Shown: positions 33,943-42,599, numbered from the stretch's first letter. The stretch is 55,847 nt of DNA from Propionibacteriaceae bacterium (GCA_009780915.1 WQZD01000018.1:1-55847); one strand, 5' to 3'. Numbers and translations: made by a program. The notes: generated by a model not told the origin, from the letters alone.

Positions 33943-36181
33943 ACTGCTTCTCCAGTTCGTCTGCTTGGTGGCGGATGGCGTGCGCCTTGGACTCCAGATC
34001 GTCGGCCTGCTCGCGCATCCGTGTGATCTTGCCTCGTTCGATCCGTGCACTTTCCTCCTCTAGGAGCTTCAATTGTTCTGCGGTGGCCGTGCCGGTCGCG
34101 TCGGCGTGCTCGGCGGCCGCCAGGTCTTTGGCGTGCGCCTTCTCGGCCAGCGATGCCAGGAGATAGGCCGCGCCCGCCTGTGCGCTGTCCCCGACATGGA
34201 AGAGGTTGGTGGTGACGACCTCGTCGATACGGGCCGCCCATGTGGTGGGGTTGGCGACCATCCCGCGTGCCACGTCGCCGATGGTGGCGAGGTCGTCCAC
34301 GTCGATCGACACACCGATCTCGTCGCGCAGGGTGATGTCCAGGGGGACGGCGTCGATTCTCGTGTAGTTGTGGTTCATGATCTTCATCGGCGTGTTGATG
34401 AAGATGGACGGCTTCTTCGTGACGTACGAGAACTCCTGGGCGATGGACGACCAGTCGGTCACGACCACGTCGGCGTTGTACACCGTCGAGTTCGAACTGA
34501 AGTCCGTCTCGATCTGGAGTCGTCCGTCGGCGACGGCGTCACGGAACTGGTCGCGGATGGCGTCCACCTTGTCGGGGAAGCGCTTGCAGAACTCGGGATG
34601 GGGCCGGATGATGACGATGAATCCGGCGTCCAGCAGGGGCTGGACGGTCGGCGTGAGGCAGATCTCCAGCAGGTTCTCGGGTTGCCAACTCGGCGCGATC
34701 AGGGCGATGGGCGGGTCGTTGACCACCAGCCCGCCTTGGGCCTCGACGCCCGCCAGCATCTGGTCGAGGAGCGGATAGCCGACGTTGACGAGGCGCTTGG
34801 CCGGCAGGGAGTACGCCTCCTCGGTCTGACGCACCTCGGTGATGTGGTTGGGGCCGTTGCAGAAGATCGTGTCGAAATGATCCAACGCGCCCTCGCGGAA
34901 CGTCAGGTGGAAGCTGGTCATGCCATGGTCGACATAGACGTACTCCACATCGGGGCGCACCAGGGAACGCTTGAGGTGGTACGTCTCCAGGTCGGGCGTG
35001 GTCATCACGGCGATGTCGACGTCCAGGCGCATCAGGAAGGGGATGAGCGCCCTCGGCGACACGCAGTACGGGACCAACTGCTCGCTGGCGTGGGAGAAGA
35101 CCTGGTCGTTGACGTCATTCGTGACGTAGTGGACGACGACGTCGGACTGGGCGATGAGGGCCTCGACGAGGCCGGCGAAGTACTTCCAGTAGCCGGAGCC
35201 CTCGGAGTACACCATCACCTGCTTGGGGCCGGCCTTGTGGAAGCGGCGCACGTCCACCCGAGATTTCGCAGCCGTGGCCTTCTTGAGCGCGCGCTGCTCG
35301 GGGGAGACGCGTTTCTTGGTGACGACGACGGAGTAGTCGACCTTCTTCCTCGGGTCGGCGATCACGTTGCACAGCCAGACCACCAGGATGGTCAGGAGGT
35401 TTCCGGCCGTCCAGTACAGGCCGAAGGCGCCCGGCAGGACCAAGGCGAAGTAGCCGGAGAAGGCAACCATGAAGGCCGTCATGCCCCAACGGGAGCCTCG
35501 GCCGGCCATCTTCTGGAGGACGTAGTACCTGTTCTGGTACAGGCACATGGCCAAGGCTGACAACCCTGACAGCACGGGCCAGATCATCGACGCGGACCCC
35601 CACGTGGGGACCTCGGCGAGGTTGAATCCGAAGAAGGACAGGTCGACGCCCTGGATGGCGGACAGGTCGGCCAGAGGGGCCACGCCCTGGAAGGTCGTGG
35701 GGTCCGACTGGACGAGTTCCATCACCCGGGTCTCTCCGGCCAGCCCGAGGTCGGCCGGCGTGGTGTGGAGAAGGGAGGCCGCCTGCTGCACCAAGGCGGT
35801 GATCGACTCGGCCGAGAGCCTCAGGATGTGGCGCAGCGGATGGTACACGACGGCGATCACGCCGAGGACGATCGGGATCTGGATCAACAGGGGCAGGGAG
35901 CCCTTGACAGCGGAGTAGTGGTTCTCTTTGTACAAGCGGCGTTGCTCGTCGAGGATGAGGGCGCTGTTGCCCTCGAACCGCCTCTTGATGTCGTCCAGGC
36001 GTGGTTTCAGCAGCGCCATGGTGATGGCATTGTGCTGGGCGAGGAGCGACAGCGGGAAGAGGATGGCTTTGACGACGAGCGCGAACAGGATGATCGCCCA
36101 GCCATAGCTGAGGGTGATCTGGTAGCACCCGTGCAGGAGCCAGCCCAAGGGCGTGCCGAGGAGCCAATCGAGGAAAGACAT
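33923..36181 (-). CDS. YidC/Oxa1-like membrane insertase domain fused to a TagB/TagF-like glycerophosphotransferase
   Basis: A 752-residue fusion. Residues 1-277 match the YidC/Oxa1 core: helix and LPLLIQIPIVLGVIAVVYHP, LYKENHYSAVKGS, and late helices WGMTAFMVAFSGYFAL and GLYWTAGNLLTILVV. The groove position, Arg in most bacteria, seems to be Lys38 (ALVVKAILFP). Residues about 318-690 match CDP-glycerol transferases: YVDHGMTSFH (His419), IIRPHPEF (526-531) and DVVVTDWSSIAQEF (571-584). A predicted coiled coil (about 700-752) ends the protein. ATG 36181 is the likely start. The gene is divergent from the LicC-LicA fusion. YidC domains normally fold membrane proteins; fused to a transferase, this one may hold the lipid-linked acceptor or an anchor. 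The role is inference. Confidence 0.85.
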   Translation of the reverse strand: MSFLDWLLGTPLGWLLHGCYQITLSYGWAIILFALVVKAILFPLSLLAQHNAITMALLKPRLDDIKRRFEGNSALILDEQRRLYKENHYSAVKGSLPLLIQIPIVLGVIAVVYHPLRHILRLSAESITALVQQAASLLHTTPADLGLAGETRVMELVQSDPTTFQGVAPLADLSAIQGVDLSFFGFNLAEVPTWGSASMIWPVLSGLSALAMCLYQNRYYVLQKMAGRGSRWGMTAFMVAFSGYFALVLPGAFGLYWTAGNLLTILVVWLCNVIADPRKKVDYSVVVTKKRVSPEQRALKKATAAKSRVDVRRFHKAGPKQVMVYSEGSGYWKYFAGLVEALIAQSDVVVHYVTNDVNDQVFSHASEQLVPYCVSPRALIPFLMRLDVDIAVMTTPDLETYHLKRSLVRPDVEYVYVDHGMTSFHLTFREGALDHFDTIFCNGPNHITEVRQTEEAYSLPAKRLVNVGYPLLDQMLAGVEAQGGLVVNDPPIALIAPSWQPENLLEICLTPTVQPLLDAGFIVIIRPHPEFCKRFPDKVDAIRDQFRDAVADGRLQIETDFSSNSTVYNADVVVTDWSSIAQEFSYVTKKPSIFINTPMKIMNHNYTRIDAVPLDITLRDEIGVSIDVDDLATIGDVARGMVANPTTWAARIDEVVTTNLFHVGDSAQAGAAYLLASLAEKAHAKDLAAAEHADATGTATAEQLKLLEEESARIERGKITRMREQADDLESKAHAIRHQADELEKQYETAHA

Positions 36182-36270
36182 GGCCGCAAGATTACCATGT
36201 TGACACATCGTCCAGAGAGTCACTATTGTTGCCAGATCGAATGTTCGTCAAGCATGTCAGAATCGAGAAA

Positions 36271-38061
36271 ATGAACAGCATAGCCACCCTGTGTCGGGAG
36301 ATCGCCTCGTCCCCCGTGACGTCCCAGCGAGAGATCGCCTCTCGGCTCGACTGCTCGCTCGGTCGGGCGCACAGCCTCATCACCGAGGCCATGGCGAGGA
36401 GCTATGTGCGGCATGCCAACGGGGGATACGAACTGACTGACACGGGCCACGTCTGGCTCGACCAGTTCAAAGTCGACAACGCCATCATCTTGGCGGCCGG
36501 GTTCGGGTCGCGGTTCGTCCCGTTCACGTACGACACGCCCAAGGGGCTGATGAAGGTCAAGGGCACTCCCATGATCGAGCGCCAGATCGAGCAACTCCAT
36601 GCCGCGGGCGTCACCTCGATCCAGGTCGTGGTGGGGTACCTGAAGGAGAAGTTCGAGTACTTGACCGACAAGTACGGCGTGACCCTGGTCTTCAACCCCG
36701 AGTACGCGACCAAGAACAACATGGCGAGCCTGTACCACGCCCGTGGATACCTGGGCAACACCTATATCCTCGTCGCCGACAACTGGATCGAGAACTCCCT
36801 CTTCCACGCCTGGGAGCCCGACAGCTGGCTCAGTTGCGTGTTCTTCGACCAGCCGGCGGACGAGTGGAAAGTCAACCTGGGATCCTATGGGCGCATCACC
36901 AAGATGGAGATCGGGCTCACCAGCGGTTGGGCCATGATCGGCCCGGCGCACTTCACGAGGGAGTTCTCCCAGACGTACGTCCCGATGCTGGAGGCTTACT
37001 ACCACCGCCCGGGCACCCAGGATTTCTATTGGGAGCACATCGTCAAGGAGAACCTCAAATCCCTGCCGATCCACATCAACAAGCAGGCGACGGGCAATGT
37101 GTACGAGTTCGAGTCCTTCGAGGACCTACGACGCTACGACGCGACCTACATGATGAACTCGAACAACGAGGCGCTGGCCACCATCGAGACCGTGTTCGGG
37201 GTCTCCCAGGCGGAGATCACCGGCATCCGTCCCCTCCAGGGCGGTTTGACCAACTTGAGCTTCGTCTTCGAGTGCCAGGGGACGGCGTACGTCTACCGCC
37301 TGCCCGGGGCGGGAAGCGACAAGCTCATCGACCGCCACGACGAGAAGGCCACGTACGACCTGATCGCAGGGCTGGACATCGCGGACGAGATCTACTACTT
37401 CGACCCCGAATCGGGGGTGAAGATATCACGGTTCTATTCCGACGTCCGGGTCTCGAACGCCGAGTCCGAGGATGACGTCCGCGACTCGATGCGGCTGCTG
37501 AAGACCATCCACGACGCCGGGATCACCCCCGATCACCGCTTCGACATCGAAGAGCGCATCGCGTACTACGAGACGCTGGCCCAGGACATGGACGCCATCA
37601 CCTTCGCCGACTACCCGAAGGTGCGCGCCAAGGCGGACGAACTGCTGGCCTTTCGACGCGCCCTCGACGTCCCCGAGGTGCTGTGCCACATCGACTACAT
37701 CTATGCCAACATCCTGCGGGTGCCCGACGGGTCGATCCGTGTGATCGACTGGGAGTACTCCGGCGCCGCCGACCCCCTGATCGACATCGCGATGTACGGC
37801 ATCTTCGCCTACTACACCAAGGCCCAGATCGACCGGGCTCTGCGCTACTACCTGGACCGCGAGCCGACCGCCCGCGAAGAGGCGAGGACGTACCTGTACG
37901 TCGCGCTCGGCGGGTTCGTGTGGAGCATCTGGTGCGAGTACAAACAAGCGTGTGGTGACGAGTTCGGGGACTACTCGGTGACCATGTACCGGTATATGAA
38001 GGAGTATTACCGGATTCTCAAAGATGGAGGGTATCTCGATGAGTGTGTTGACAGCCACTGA
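36271..38061 (+). CDS. Winged-helix + LicC-like cytidylyltransferase + LicA-like choline kinase fusion
   Basis: A 596-residue three-domain enzyme. Residues 1-62 form a winged helix: TSQREIASRLDCSLGRAHSL then GGYELTDTGH. Residues 69-295 match LicC: AAGFGSRFVPFTYDTPKGLM, NNMASLYHARG and ILVADNWIEN. Residues 300-590 match choline kinase LicA: GGLTNLSFVF, then LCHIDYIYANIL (His473, Asp475, Asn480) and IRVIDWEYSGAADPLIDIA (Asp493). LicA phosphorylates choline, LicC makes CDP-choline, and both serve phosphocholine decoration of surface glycans. The LicB-like gene starts within its 3' end. The N-terminal DNA-binding-type domain could make this an autoregulator or sense choline; that is inference. 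ATG 36271 is the likely start. Confidence 0.9.
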   Translation: MNSIATLCREIASSPVTSQREIASRLDCSLGRAHSLITEAMARSYVRHANGGYELTDTGHVWLDQFKVDNAIILAAGFGSRFVPFTYDTPKGLMKVKGTPMIERQIEQLHAAGVTSIQVVVGYLKEKFEYLTDKYGVTLVFNPEYATKNNMASLYHARGYLGNTYILVADNWIENSLFHAWEPDSWLSCVFFDQPADEWKVNLGSYGRITKMEIGLTSGWAMIGPAHFTREFSQTYVPMLEAYYHRPGTQDFYWEHIVKENLKSLPIHINKQATGNVYEFESFEDLRRYDATYMMNSNNEALATIETVFGVSQAEITGIRPLQGGLTNLSFVFECQGTAYVYRLPGAGSDKLIDRHDEKATYDLIAGLDIADEIYYFDPESGVKISRFYSDVRVSNAESEDDVRDSMRLLKTIHDAGITPDHRFDIEERIAYYETLAQDMDAITFADYPKVRAKADELLAFRRALDVPEVLCHIDYIYANILRVPDGSIRVIDWEYSGAADPLIDIAMYGIFAYYTKAQIDRALRYYLDREPTAREEARTYLYVALGGFVWSIWCEYKQACGDEFGDYSVTMYRYMKEYYRILKDGGYLDECVDSH

Positions 38062-39127
38062 GCAGAAGACGCGCCTGAAGCGCACGTTCTTCACGAAGGG
38101 CCTGGTCATCGCGACGGTGTCAGGCATGGCCTACGGGCTGTACTCGGCGTTCGTGACGCAGGCCATGGGGCAAGGAGTCTGGGGGTCCTGGTACGGGCCT
38201 GACACGGTCCTGTCCGCCTTCGTGGTGGTCTATGTCCTCGGCGTGCTGGGGTCGGGGATCAACGATCTGGTCAGCGCCGTGTGGGCGGTGGGCATCGCCG
38301 GTCTCAAGGGCAAGTTGATGGATTTCTTCCGGTCTGTGAAGACGAGGCCGGGCATGGTGATCATGGCCTGCGCGGTGATCGGCGGGCCGATCGCCTCGGC
38401 CGCGTACATCATCTCCCTGCAGATGGCCGGGTCGATCATCGCGCCGATCACGGCCCTGTGCCCGGCGCTGGGCGCGATCCTGTCGCGGTTCCTCTTCAAG
38501 CAGAAGCTCAACCTGCGCATGGTGATCGGCATCCTCATCTGCCTGGCCGCCACGCTCATGATCGGGTGGTCCAGCCTCCAAGCGGACGCGCGTCCCGGCG
38601 CTGTCCTGGGCTGTGTGATCGCCTTCATCGCGGCCGTGGGCTGGGCGATCGAAGGGGCGGTGGCCGGGTTCGGCACGACCGTGGTCGAGTACGAGATCGG
38701 CATCACCATCCGTCAGCTCACCTCCGGGGTGGTCAACCTGCTCGTGGTGCTGCCGTTGATGTGCTTCTTCGCCGGTCACATCGGCCTCGCGCCGCGTCTG
38801 GTCGTCGACGCGGTGACCAGCGGCGGATCCATGATCTTCTTCGTGATCTCAGGGTTGTTCGCCCTGTTCGCCTACAGTCTGTGGTACAAGGGCAATTCCA
38901 TGTGCGGGACCGCGCTCGGCATGGCCTGCAACGGCGCGTACTCCTTCTGGGTGCCCTTCTTCTGCTGGCTCATCCTCGGCGTGTTCTTCGGCCAAGACGG
39001 CTGGGCCCTGCAGCCCATCGCCTGGGTCGCGGCCGTCGTCATGTTCCTCGGCATCCTCGTGATCGCCGTCAATCCTCTGGAGTGGTTCCGGCGGAATACG
39101 TCTTCGCTCATGGAAGAGGTGGCCTGA
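38039..39127 (+). CDS. LicB-like choline permease (DMT superfamily)
   Basis: A 362-residue membrane protein with about ten helices in two EamA-type repeats. It starts at ATG 38039 after GGAGGG, overlapping the 3' end of the lic fusion by 23 bases. LicB imports choline for LicA and LicC. Family-like segments are GLVIATVSGMAYGLYSAFVT, SLQMAGSIIAPITALCPALG and FALFAYSLWYKGNSMCGTAL. The first repeat contains LSAFVVVYVLGVLGSGINDLV. Choline specificity is inferred from the gene partner. Confidence 0.85.
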   Translation: MSVLTATEQKTRLKRTFFTKGLVIATVSGMAYGLYSAFVTQAMGQGVWGSWYGPDTVLSAFVVVYVLGVLGSGINDLVSAVWAVGIAGLKGKLMDFFRSVKTRPGMVIMACAVIGGPIASAAYIISLQMAGSIIAPITALCPALGAILSRFLFKQKLNLRMVIGILICLAATLMIGWSSLQADARPGAVLGCVIAFIAAVGWAIEGAVAGFGTTVVEYEIGITIRQLTSGVVNLLVVLPLMCFFAGHIGLAPRLVVDAVTSGGSMIFFVISGLFALFAYSLWYKGNSMCGTALGMACNGAYSFWVPFFCWLILGVFFGQDGWALQPIAWVAAVVMFLGILVIAVNPLEWFRRNTSSLMEEVA

Positions 39128-39130
39128 GAC

Positions 39131-39397
39131 ATGTTGCCGCTCAATTACGCGATCCTCGCGCAGTTCGCCCACGGGGAGGAAGCCGACGCCGACACGGTGA
39201 TGGGCGCCTTGGCCGGCGCCTACTCCTCGGCGCGGCAGTTCACGAAGAAAGCCGTCGTGGAGGCTCTGATGACCGCCCACGCCAACGGTTTGCTGGACGA
39301 GACCCGCTTCGACCTGGATGACCGGGACCAGTTGAGGATCTACTATCAGGCCACCGACTCCGGACGGGACATGATCCACCGCTACATCGGGGTCTGA
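39131..39397 (+). CDS. Small winged-helix-like protein of unknown function
   Basis: An 88-residue acidic, soluble protein, MLPLNYAILAQFAHGEEADAD at the start. It has a helix-rich SARQFTKKAVVEALMTAHAN segment then LLDETRFDLDDRDQLRIYY, like the recognition helix and wing of small winged-helix regulators, and a final TDSGRDMIHRYI. It starts only three bases after the LicB stop, in the same operon. I do not know the family. A regulatory role for the lic genes is possible. Confidence 0.65.
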   Translation: MLPLNYAILAQFAHGEEADADTVMGALAGAYSSARQFTKKAVVEALMTAHANGLLDETRFDLDDRDQLRIYYQATDSGRDMIHRYIGV

Positions 39398-39460
39398 CCG
39401 TCAGGCAGGGGTCCCTCAGGTAGGGGGTCCCTCAGGCACGGGTCCGTCAGGCGGGCGGGT
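39398..39460. repeat. Four imperfect 15-17 bp tandem units
   Basis: Four units of the type CCGTCAGGCAGGGGT, with variants such as CCCTCAGGTAGGGGGT, run head to tail between the lic operon and the convergent DUF2304 gene, extending into its last codons. Confidence 0.6.
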
Positions 39461-39833
39461 CCGTCTCCTGCGGTTCGCTGGCCGGGGAGGACGGCGCCAC
39501 GCGGCGCTCCAGATCGGCACGCAGGATAGCGGCCTCCTCGGCGAGGCGGCGGATCTTGTCTTCTTGCGAGGAGACCTCCAACGACAGGTGGAGGCACACC
39601 CCCAGCAGGAGGAGGATGGCCAAGGTGAACAGCAGGTTGGATCCGACCTGGATGCCGACGAAGTGGGCGACTGTTCCGAGCAGGCTGGGGAAAGCCACCA
39701 AGACCAGGCAGGCGACGCCCACCAGGGCCCACAAGATGGCGTACTTCTCTTTCAGCTTCCGCGAGCGCAGCAGCAGGAAGATGGCGAGCAAGAGCGCGAC
39801 GGTGATGACGCAGAAGAAGATGATCGCTCTCAT
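39447..39833 (-). CDS. DUF2304 membrane protein
   Basis: A 128-residue protein with three membrane helices (MRAIIFFCVITVALLLAIFL, then AILWALVGVACLVLVAFPSL and LLFTLAILLLLGVCLHL) and a cytoplasmic coiled-coil-like tail (about 85-110). DUF2304 proteins commonly pair with dolichyl-phosphate-mannose-synthase-like transferases, as here. The start ATG 39833 overlaps the upstream gene stop (ATGA). It probably helps anchor the polyprenyl-phosphate glycosyltransferase at the membrane. The repeat 39398-39460 overlaps its last codons. Confidence 0.85.
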   Translation of the reverse strand: MRAIIFFCVITVALLLAIFLLLRSRKLKEKYAILWALVGVACLVLVAFPSLLGTVAHFVGIQVGSNLLFTLAILLLLGVCLHLSLEVSSQEDKIRRLAEEAAILRADLERRVAPSSPASEPQETDPPA

Positions 39834-40546
39834 CGGGCGGGGCCTCCTTTGACGGTGCTGGGTCGTGTCAAAGCGATCAGCAGGGCGACCATGGACCGCA
39901 CGAGGTAGACGGCTGACTTCCAGGGGTTGTGGGACGGGGTCCCAGCCTGGCGGGTGCGCATGACCACGGGGATCTGGGTGACGCTCAACCCCGCGCGGAT
40001 CGCCCCGATCAGGGAATCGACGGTGTCGCCCAAGTACTCGGCCGGGTAATGGCGGCAGTACTGCGCGATGGCTCGGGAGTTGCCGGCCCTGAATCCGCTG
40101 GTGATGTCGGTCAGGCGCGCGTGTCCCACACGCGAGACGATGGACGCCAGGAGCCGCATGGCCCACTTGCGGGGCCCCTTGACGACGTACGTCCCCTTGT
40201 CGGCGAATCGGGCGCCGATGCAGATGTCGGCGTGGTCCAGCCCCGCCAGCACGGCGAGGATGTCGCCCGGATCATGCTGTCCGTCGGCGTCGACCTGGAT
40301 GGCCTGGTCGTACCCGTGCCGTTTCGCGTACTCGTACCCCGCGCGCATCGCGCCGCCCACACCGAGGTTGAAGGGCAGGCGCAGGACGACCGCTCCGGAC
40401 TCTTCGGCCACATCGGCGGTTCGGTCGGTGGAGCCGTCGTCGACGACCAGGACGTCCAACTGCGGCACTGTGGATCGTATCTCGGTCAGCGTCGCGCCGA
40501 TGGCGTCGACCTCGTTCCACGCCGGCACGATGATCAACTGCTTCAA
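39830..40546 (-). CDS. DPM1-like polyprenyl-phosphate glycosyltransferase
   Basis: A 238-residue GT2 enzyme, IIVPAWNEVDAIGATL, LVVDDGSTDRTADVA, NLGVGGAMRAGYEYA and QVDADGQHDPGDI. The start is TTG 40546: a GGAGG site lies seven bases upstream and ORF extensions have no better one. It probably makes a polyprenyl-phosphate-linked sugar used by GT-C enzymes such as the DUF6541 protein; which sugar is unknown. It overlaps the DUF2304 gene (ATGA) and follows the next GT2 gene by about 13 bases. Confidence 0.87.
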   Translation of the reverse strand: MKQLIIVPAWNEVDAIGATLTEIRSTVPQLDVLVVDDGSTDRTADVAEESGAVVLRLPFNLGVGGAMRAGYEYAKRHGYDQAIQVDADGQHDPGDILAVLAGLDHADICIGARFADKGTYVVKGPRKWAMRLLASIVSRVGHARLTDITSGFRAGNSRAIAQYCRHYPAEYLGDTVDSLIGAIRAGLSVTQIPVVMRTRQAGTPSHNPWKSAVYLVRSMVALLIALTRPSTVKGGPAR

Positions 40547-40559
40547 AGCTGGACCTCCA

Positions 40560-41462
40560 CTATCGGTGACGTGACTGGGCGCGCAGCGGGCCAGGCGTCG
40601 GCGTCGTCTCGTCGAACACACGCTCGGCGTTGGACGGGACCACCCAGGTTCCCACTCGCAACCACAGATGATACCCGAAGCGGCGGACCAGGGCGGGCAG
40701 GTAGCGGTACAGCGGTCCTCGCAGAAGGCGGTTCCGGACCCACTGCGTCGGCGTGATGAACCCCATGGACAGGAACTCCCGCTGGAGTTGAGCCTCCGAG
40801 CGGGCGAGTTTGCCGCCTCCGCGCCGGTGGAAGGCGCCGTCGCCGGTGCGGTAACACACCAACACCTCGTTGATGTTGGTGACGTTGGCGCCGTTCATGA
40901 TCATCTTGGCCCACAACAGGTAGTCCTCCATCTGCCGGAGGATGGGGTACCCGCCGGCTTTGAGGACCGCCTGCTTGCGGAAGACGACCGTCGGGTGGTG
41001 GAAGGGGGACCCCAGTCGCGCGTGGTGGAGGATCGCGGCTCGCGAGGTCTTCACCGGGCGCATGGCGTCTGGATGGTCGGGGTCGGTGTGGAACTCGGCC
41101 ATCGCGGAGCCGACCAGGTCGAAGCCGGACTCGATGACGGGGATCTGGCGCGCGAAGCGTTGAGGCAGGCAGATGTCGTCGGCGTCGGCGCGCGCGACGA
41201 TGTCGGTGGTCACATAGGTCAGGCCGAGGTTCAGGGCTGCCGCGAGCCCCATGTTGGTCGGGATGCGCACGACGGTGGTGCGCGGATCCTGCTCGATCTC
41301 GGCCAACCACGCCGACACCCCGTCGGTCACGGGCCCGTCCTGGACGACGACCATCTGCGTGGGAGCCAACTCCTGGGCTGTGGTGGCGCTGAGGAACGCC
41401 GAACGGACATACCGCTCGTCGTCCTGGGCGTACACCGCCATGAGAAGGGCAAACTCTCCCAT
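40560..41462 (-). CDS. Family 2 glycosyltransferase
   Basis: A 300-residue GT2 enzyme, FALLMAVYAQDDERYV, MVVVQDGPVTDG, NMGLAAALNLGL and DIVARADADDICLPQR. The family-typical R-x-D-x-D-D metal motif is clear. The C-terminal HPTVVFRKQAVLKAGGY and QMEDYLLWAKMI are usual for envelope-polysaccharide GT2 enzymes. The start ATG 41462 is the first in-frame ATG consistent with homologues; no strong ribosome site. First gene of the three-gene minus-strand unit with the DPM1-like and DUF2304 genes. Confidence 0.87.
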   Translation of the reverse strand: MGEFALLMAVYAQDDERYVRSAFLSATTAQELAPTQMVVVQDGPVTDGVSAWLAEIEQDPRTTVVRIPTNMGLAAALNLGLTYVTTDIVARADADDICLPQRFARQIPVIESGFDLVGSAMAEFHTDPDHPDAMRPVKTSRAAILHHARLGSPFHHPTVVFRKQAVLKAGGYPILRQMEDYLLWAKMIMNGANVTNINEVLVCYRTGDGAFHRRGGGKLARSEAQLQREFLSMGFITPTQWVRNRLLRGPLYRYLPALVRRFGYHLWLRVGTWVVPSNAERVFDETTPTPGPLRAQSRHR

Positions 41463-41560
41463 TTGTGAACCAACACTCTCGTTCGCACGTCGTGTTATGA
41501 CTGTATCAGGCCGAGGCGGTGCGTGGTGGACGGCTCCCCGCGCGTGAGGGGATCGTCCGG

Positions 41561-42586
41561 TCACGCCAGCTGGGCGTCGGCGTACCCGTGGGGGTTCCCC
41601 GACTGCCACCGCCAGGAATCACGGCAGGCGTCGAGGACGGTCTTGGTGGCGACCCAGCCCAGGTCGGCCCGCGCGCGGGTGGGGGAGCAGTACAGGCTGG
41701 CCAGATCTCCGGGGCGGCGAGGCGCCACCTGGTAGGGGATGGGGGCGCCGCACGCCTGCTCGAAGGCGTGGATGAGCTCGAGGACCGAGGTGCCGTGGCC
41801 GGTGCCCAGGTTGTGCGTGGAGACTCCCGGGCGCAGGTGCTCCAGGGCGGCCACGTGTCCGCAGGCCAGATCCGTCACGTGGATGTAGTCCCGCACCCCC
41901 GTGCCGTCGGCCGTGTCGTAGTCGTCGCCGAAGACGTTGACGTGATCGCGGCGGCCCGTGGCCACCTGGGCCACGAAGGGCATGAGGTTGTTGGGGATCC
42001 CGGTCGGGTCCTCGCCGATGAGGCCGGATTCGTGCGCCCCCACGGGATTAAAATACCGCAGGAGAGAAATTTCCCAGGTGGGGTCGGCCTGGGCCGTGTC
42101 CCGCAGAATTTGTTCGATCATGAACTTGGTCCAGCCATAGGGATTGGTGATTCCCACGCCGACGCGGCTCTCCTCGGTCAGGGGCAGGGCTTCTGGGTCC
42201 CCGTACACGGTGGCCGACGACGAGAAGATAAGTTTGCGCACCCCTGCGGACGCCATGGCGGACAGCAGGGACAATGTGGAATTGATATTCGTGTCGTAGT
42301 ACCGCACGGGCTGCGCCACCGACTCTCCGACGGCTTTCAGGCCGGCGAAGTGGATGACGGCTTCCGGCGTGTGACGAGCGAAGACGGCGTTCAGCCCCTC
42401 GGTGTCGCGCACGTCGAGCTCGATGAAGGGGAGGGGGCGACCCACGATCGTCTCCACCCGCGACACGGCGGTCCGGCATGAGTTGGACAGGTCGTCCACG
42501 AGGATGGGATCGTGGCCCATGGCGCACAGTTCCACGGCGACATGGGTGGCGATGTACCCCGCTCCGCCTGTCAACACAATTCGCAT
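41561..42586 (-). CDS. galE: UDP-glucose 4-epimerase
   Basis: Interconverts UDP-glucose and UDP-galactose; UDP-galactose feeds Glf. The 341-residue SDR enzyme has VLTGGAGYIATHVA (NAD), VIHFAGLKAVGESV, FSSSATVYGDP, PYGWTKFMIEQIL (catalytic Y-x-x-x-K) and LLRYFNPVGAHESG. ATG 42586 is chosen because homologues start at MRIVLTGG and TATGCT lies seven bases upstream. It closes the glycan locus. Confidence 0.95.
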   Translation of the reverse strand: MRIVLTGGAGYIATHVAVELCAMGHDPILVDDLSNSCRTAVSRVETIVGRPLPFIELDVRDTEGLNAVFARHTPEAVIHFAGLKAVGESVAQPVRYYDTNINSTLSLLSAMASAGVRKLIFSSSATVYGDPEALPLTEESRVGVGITNPYGWTKFMIEQILRDTAQADPTWEISLLRYFNPVGAHESGLIGEDPTGIPNNLMPFVAQVATGRRDHVNVFGDDYDTADGTGVRDYIHVTDLACGHVAALEHLRPGVSTHNLGTGHGTSVLELIHAFEQACGAPIPYQVAPRRPGDLASLYCSPTRARADLGWVATKTVLDACRDSWRWQSGNPHGYADAQLA

Positions 42587-42593
42587 GCCTGTC

Positions 42594-42599
42594 AGCATA
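42594..42599 (-). promoter_or_regulatory. -10 element of galE, leaderless spacing
   Basis: On the minus strand TATGCT ends seven bases before the galE ATG, with no ribosome site between. Confidence 0.45.
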
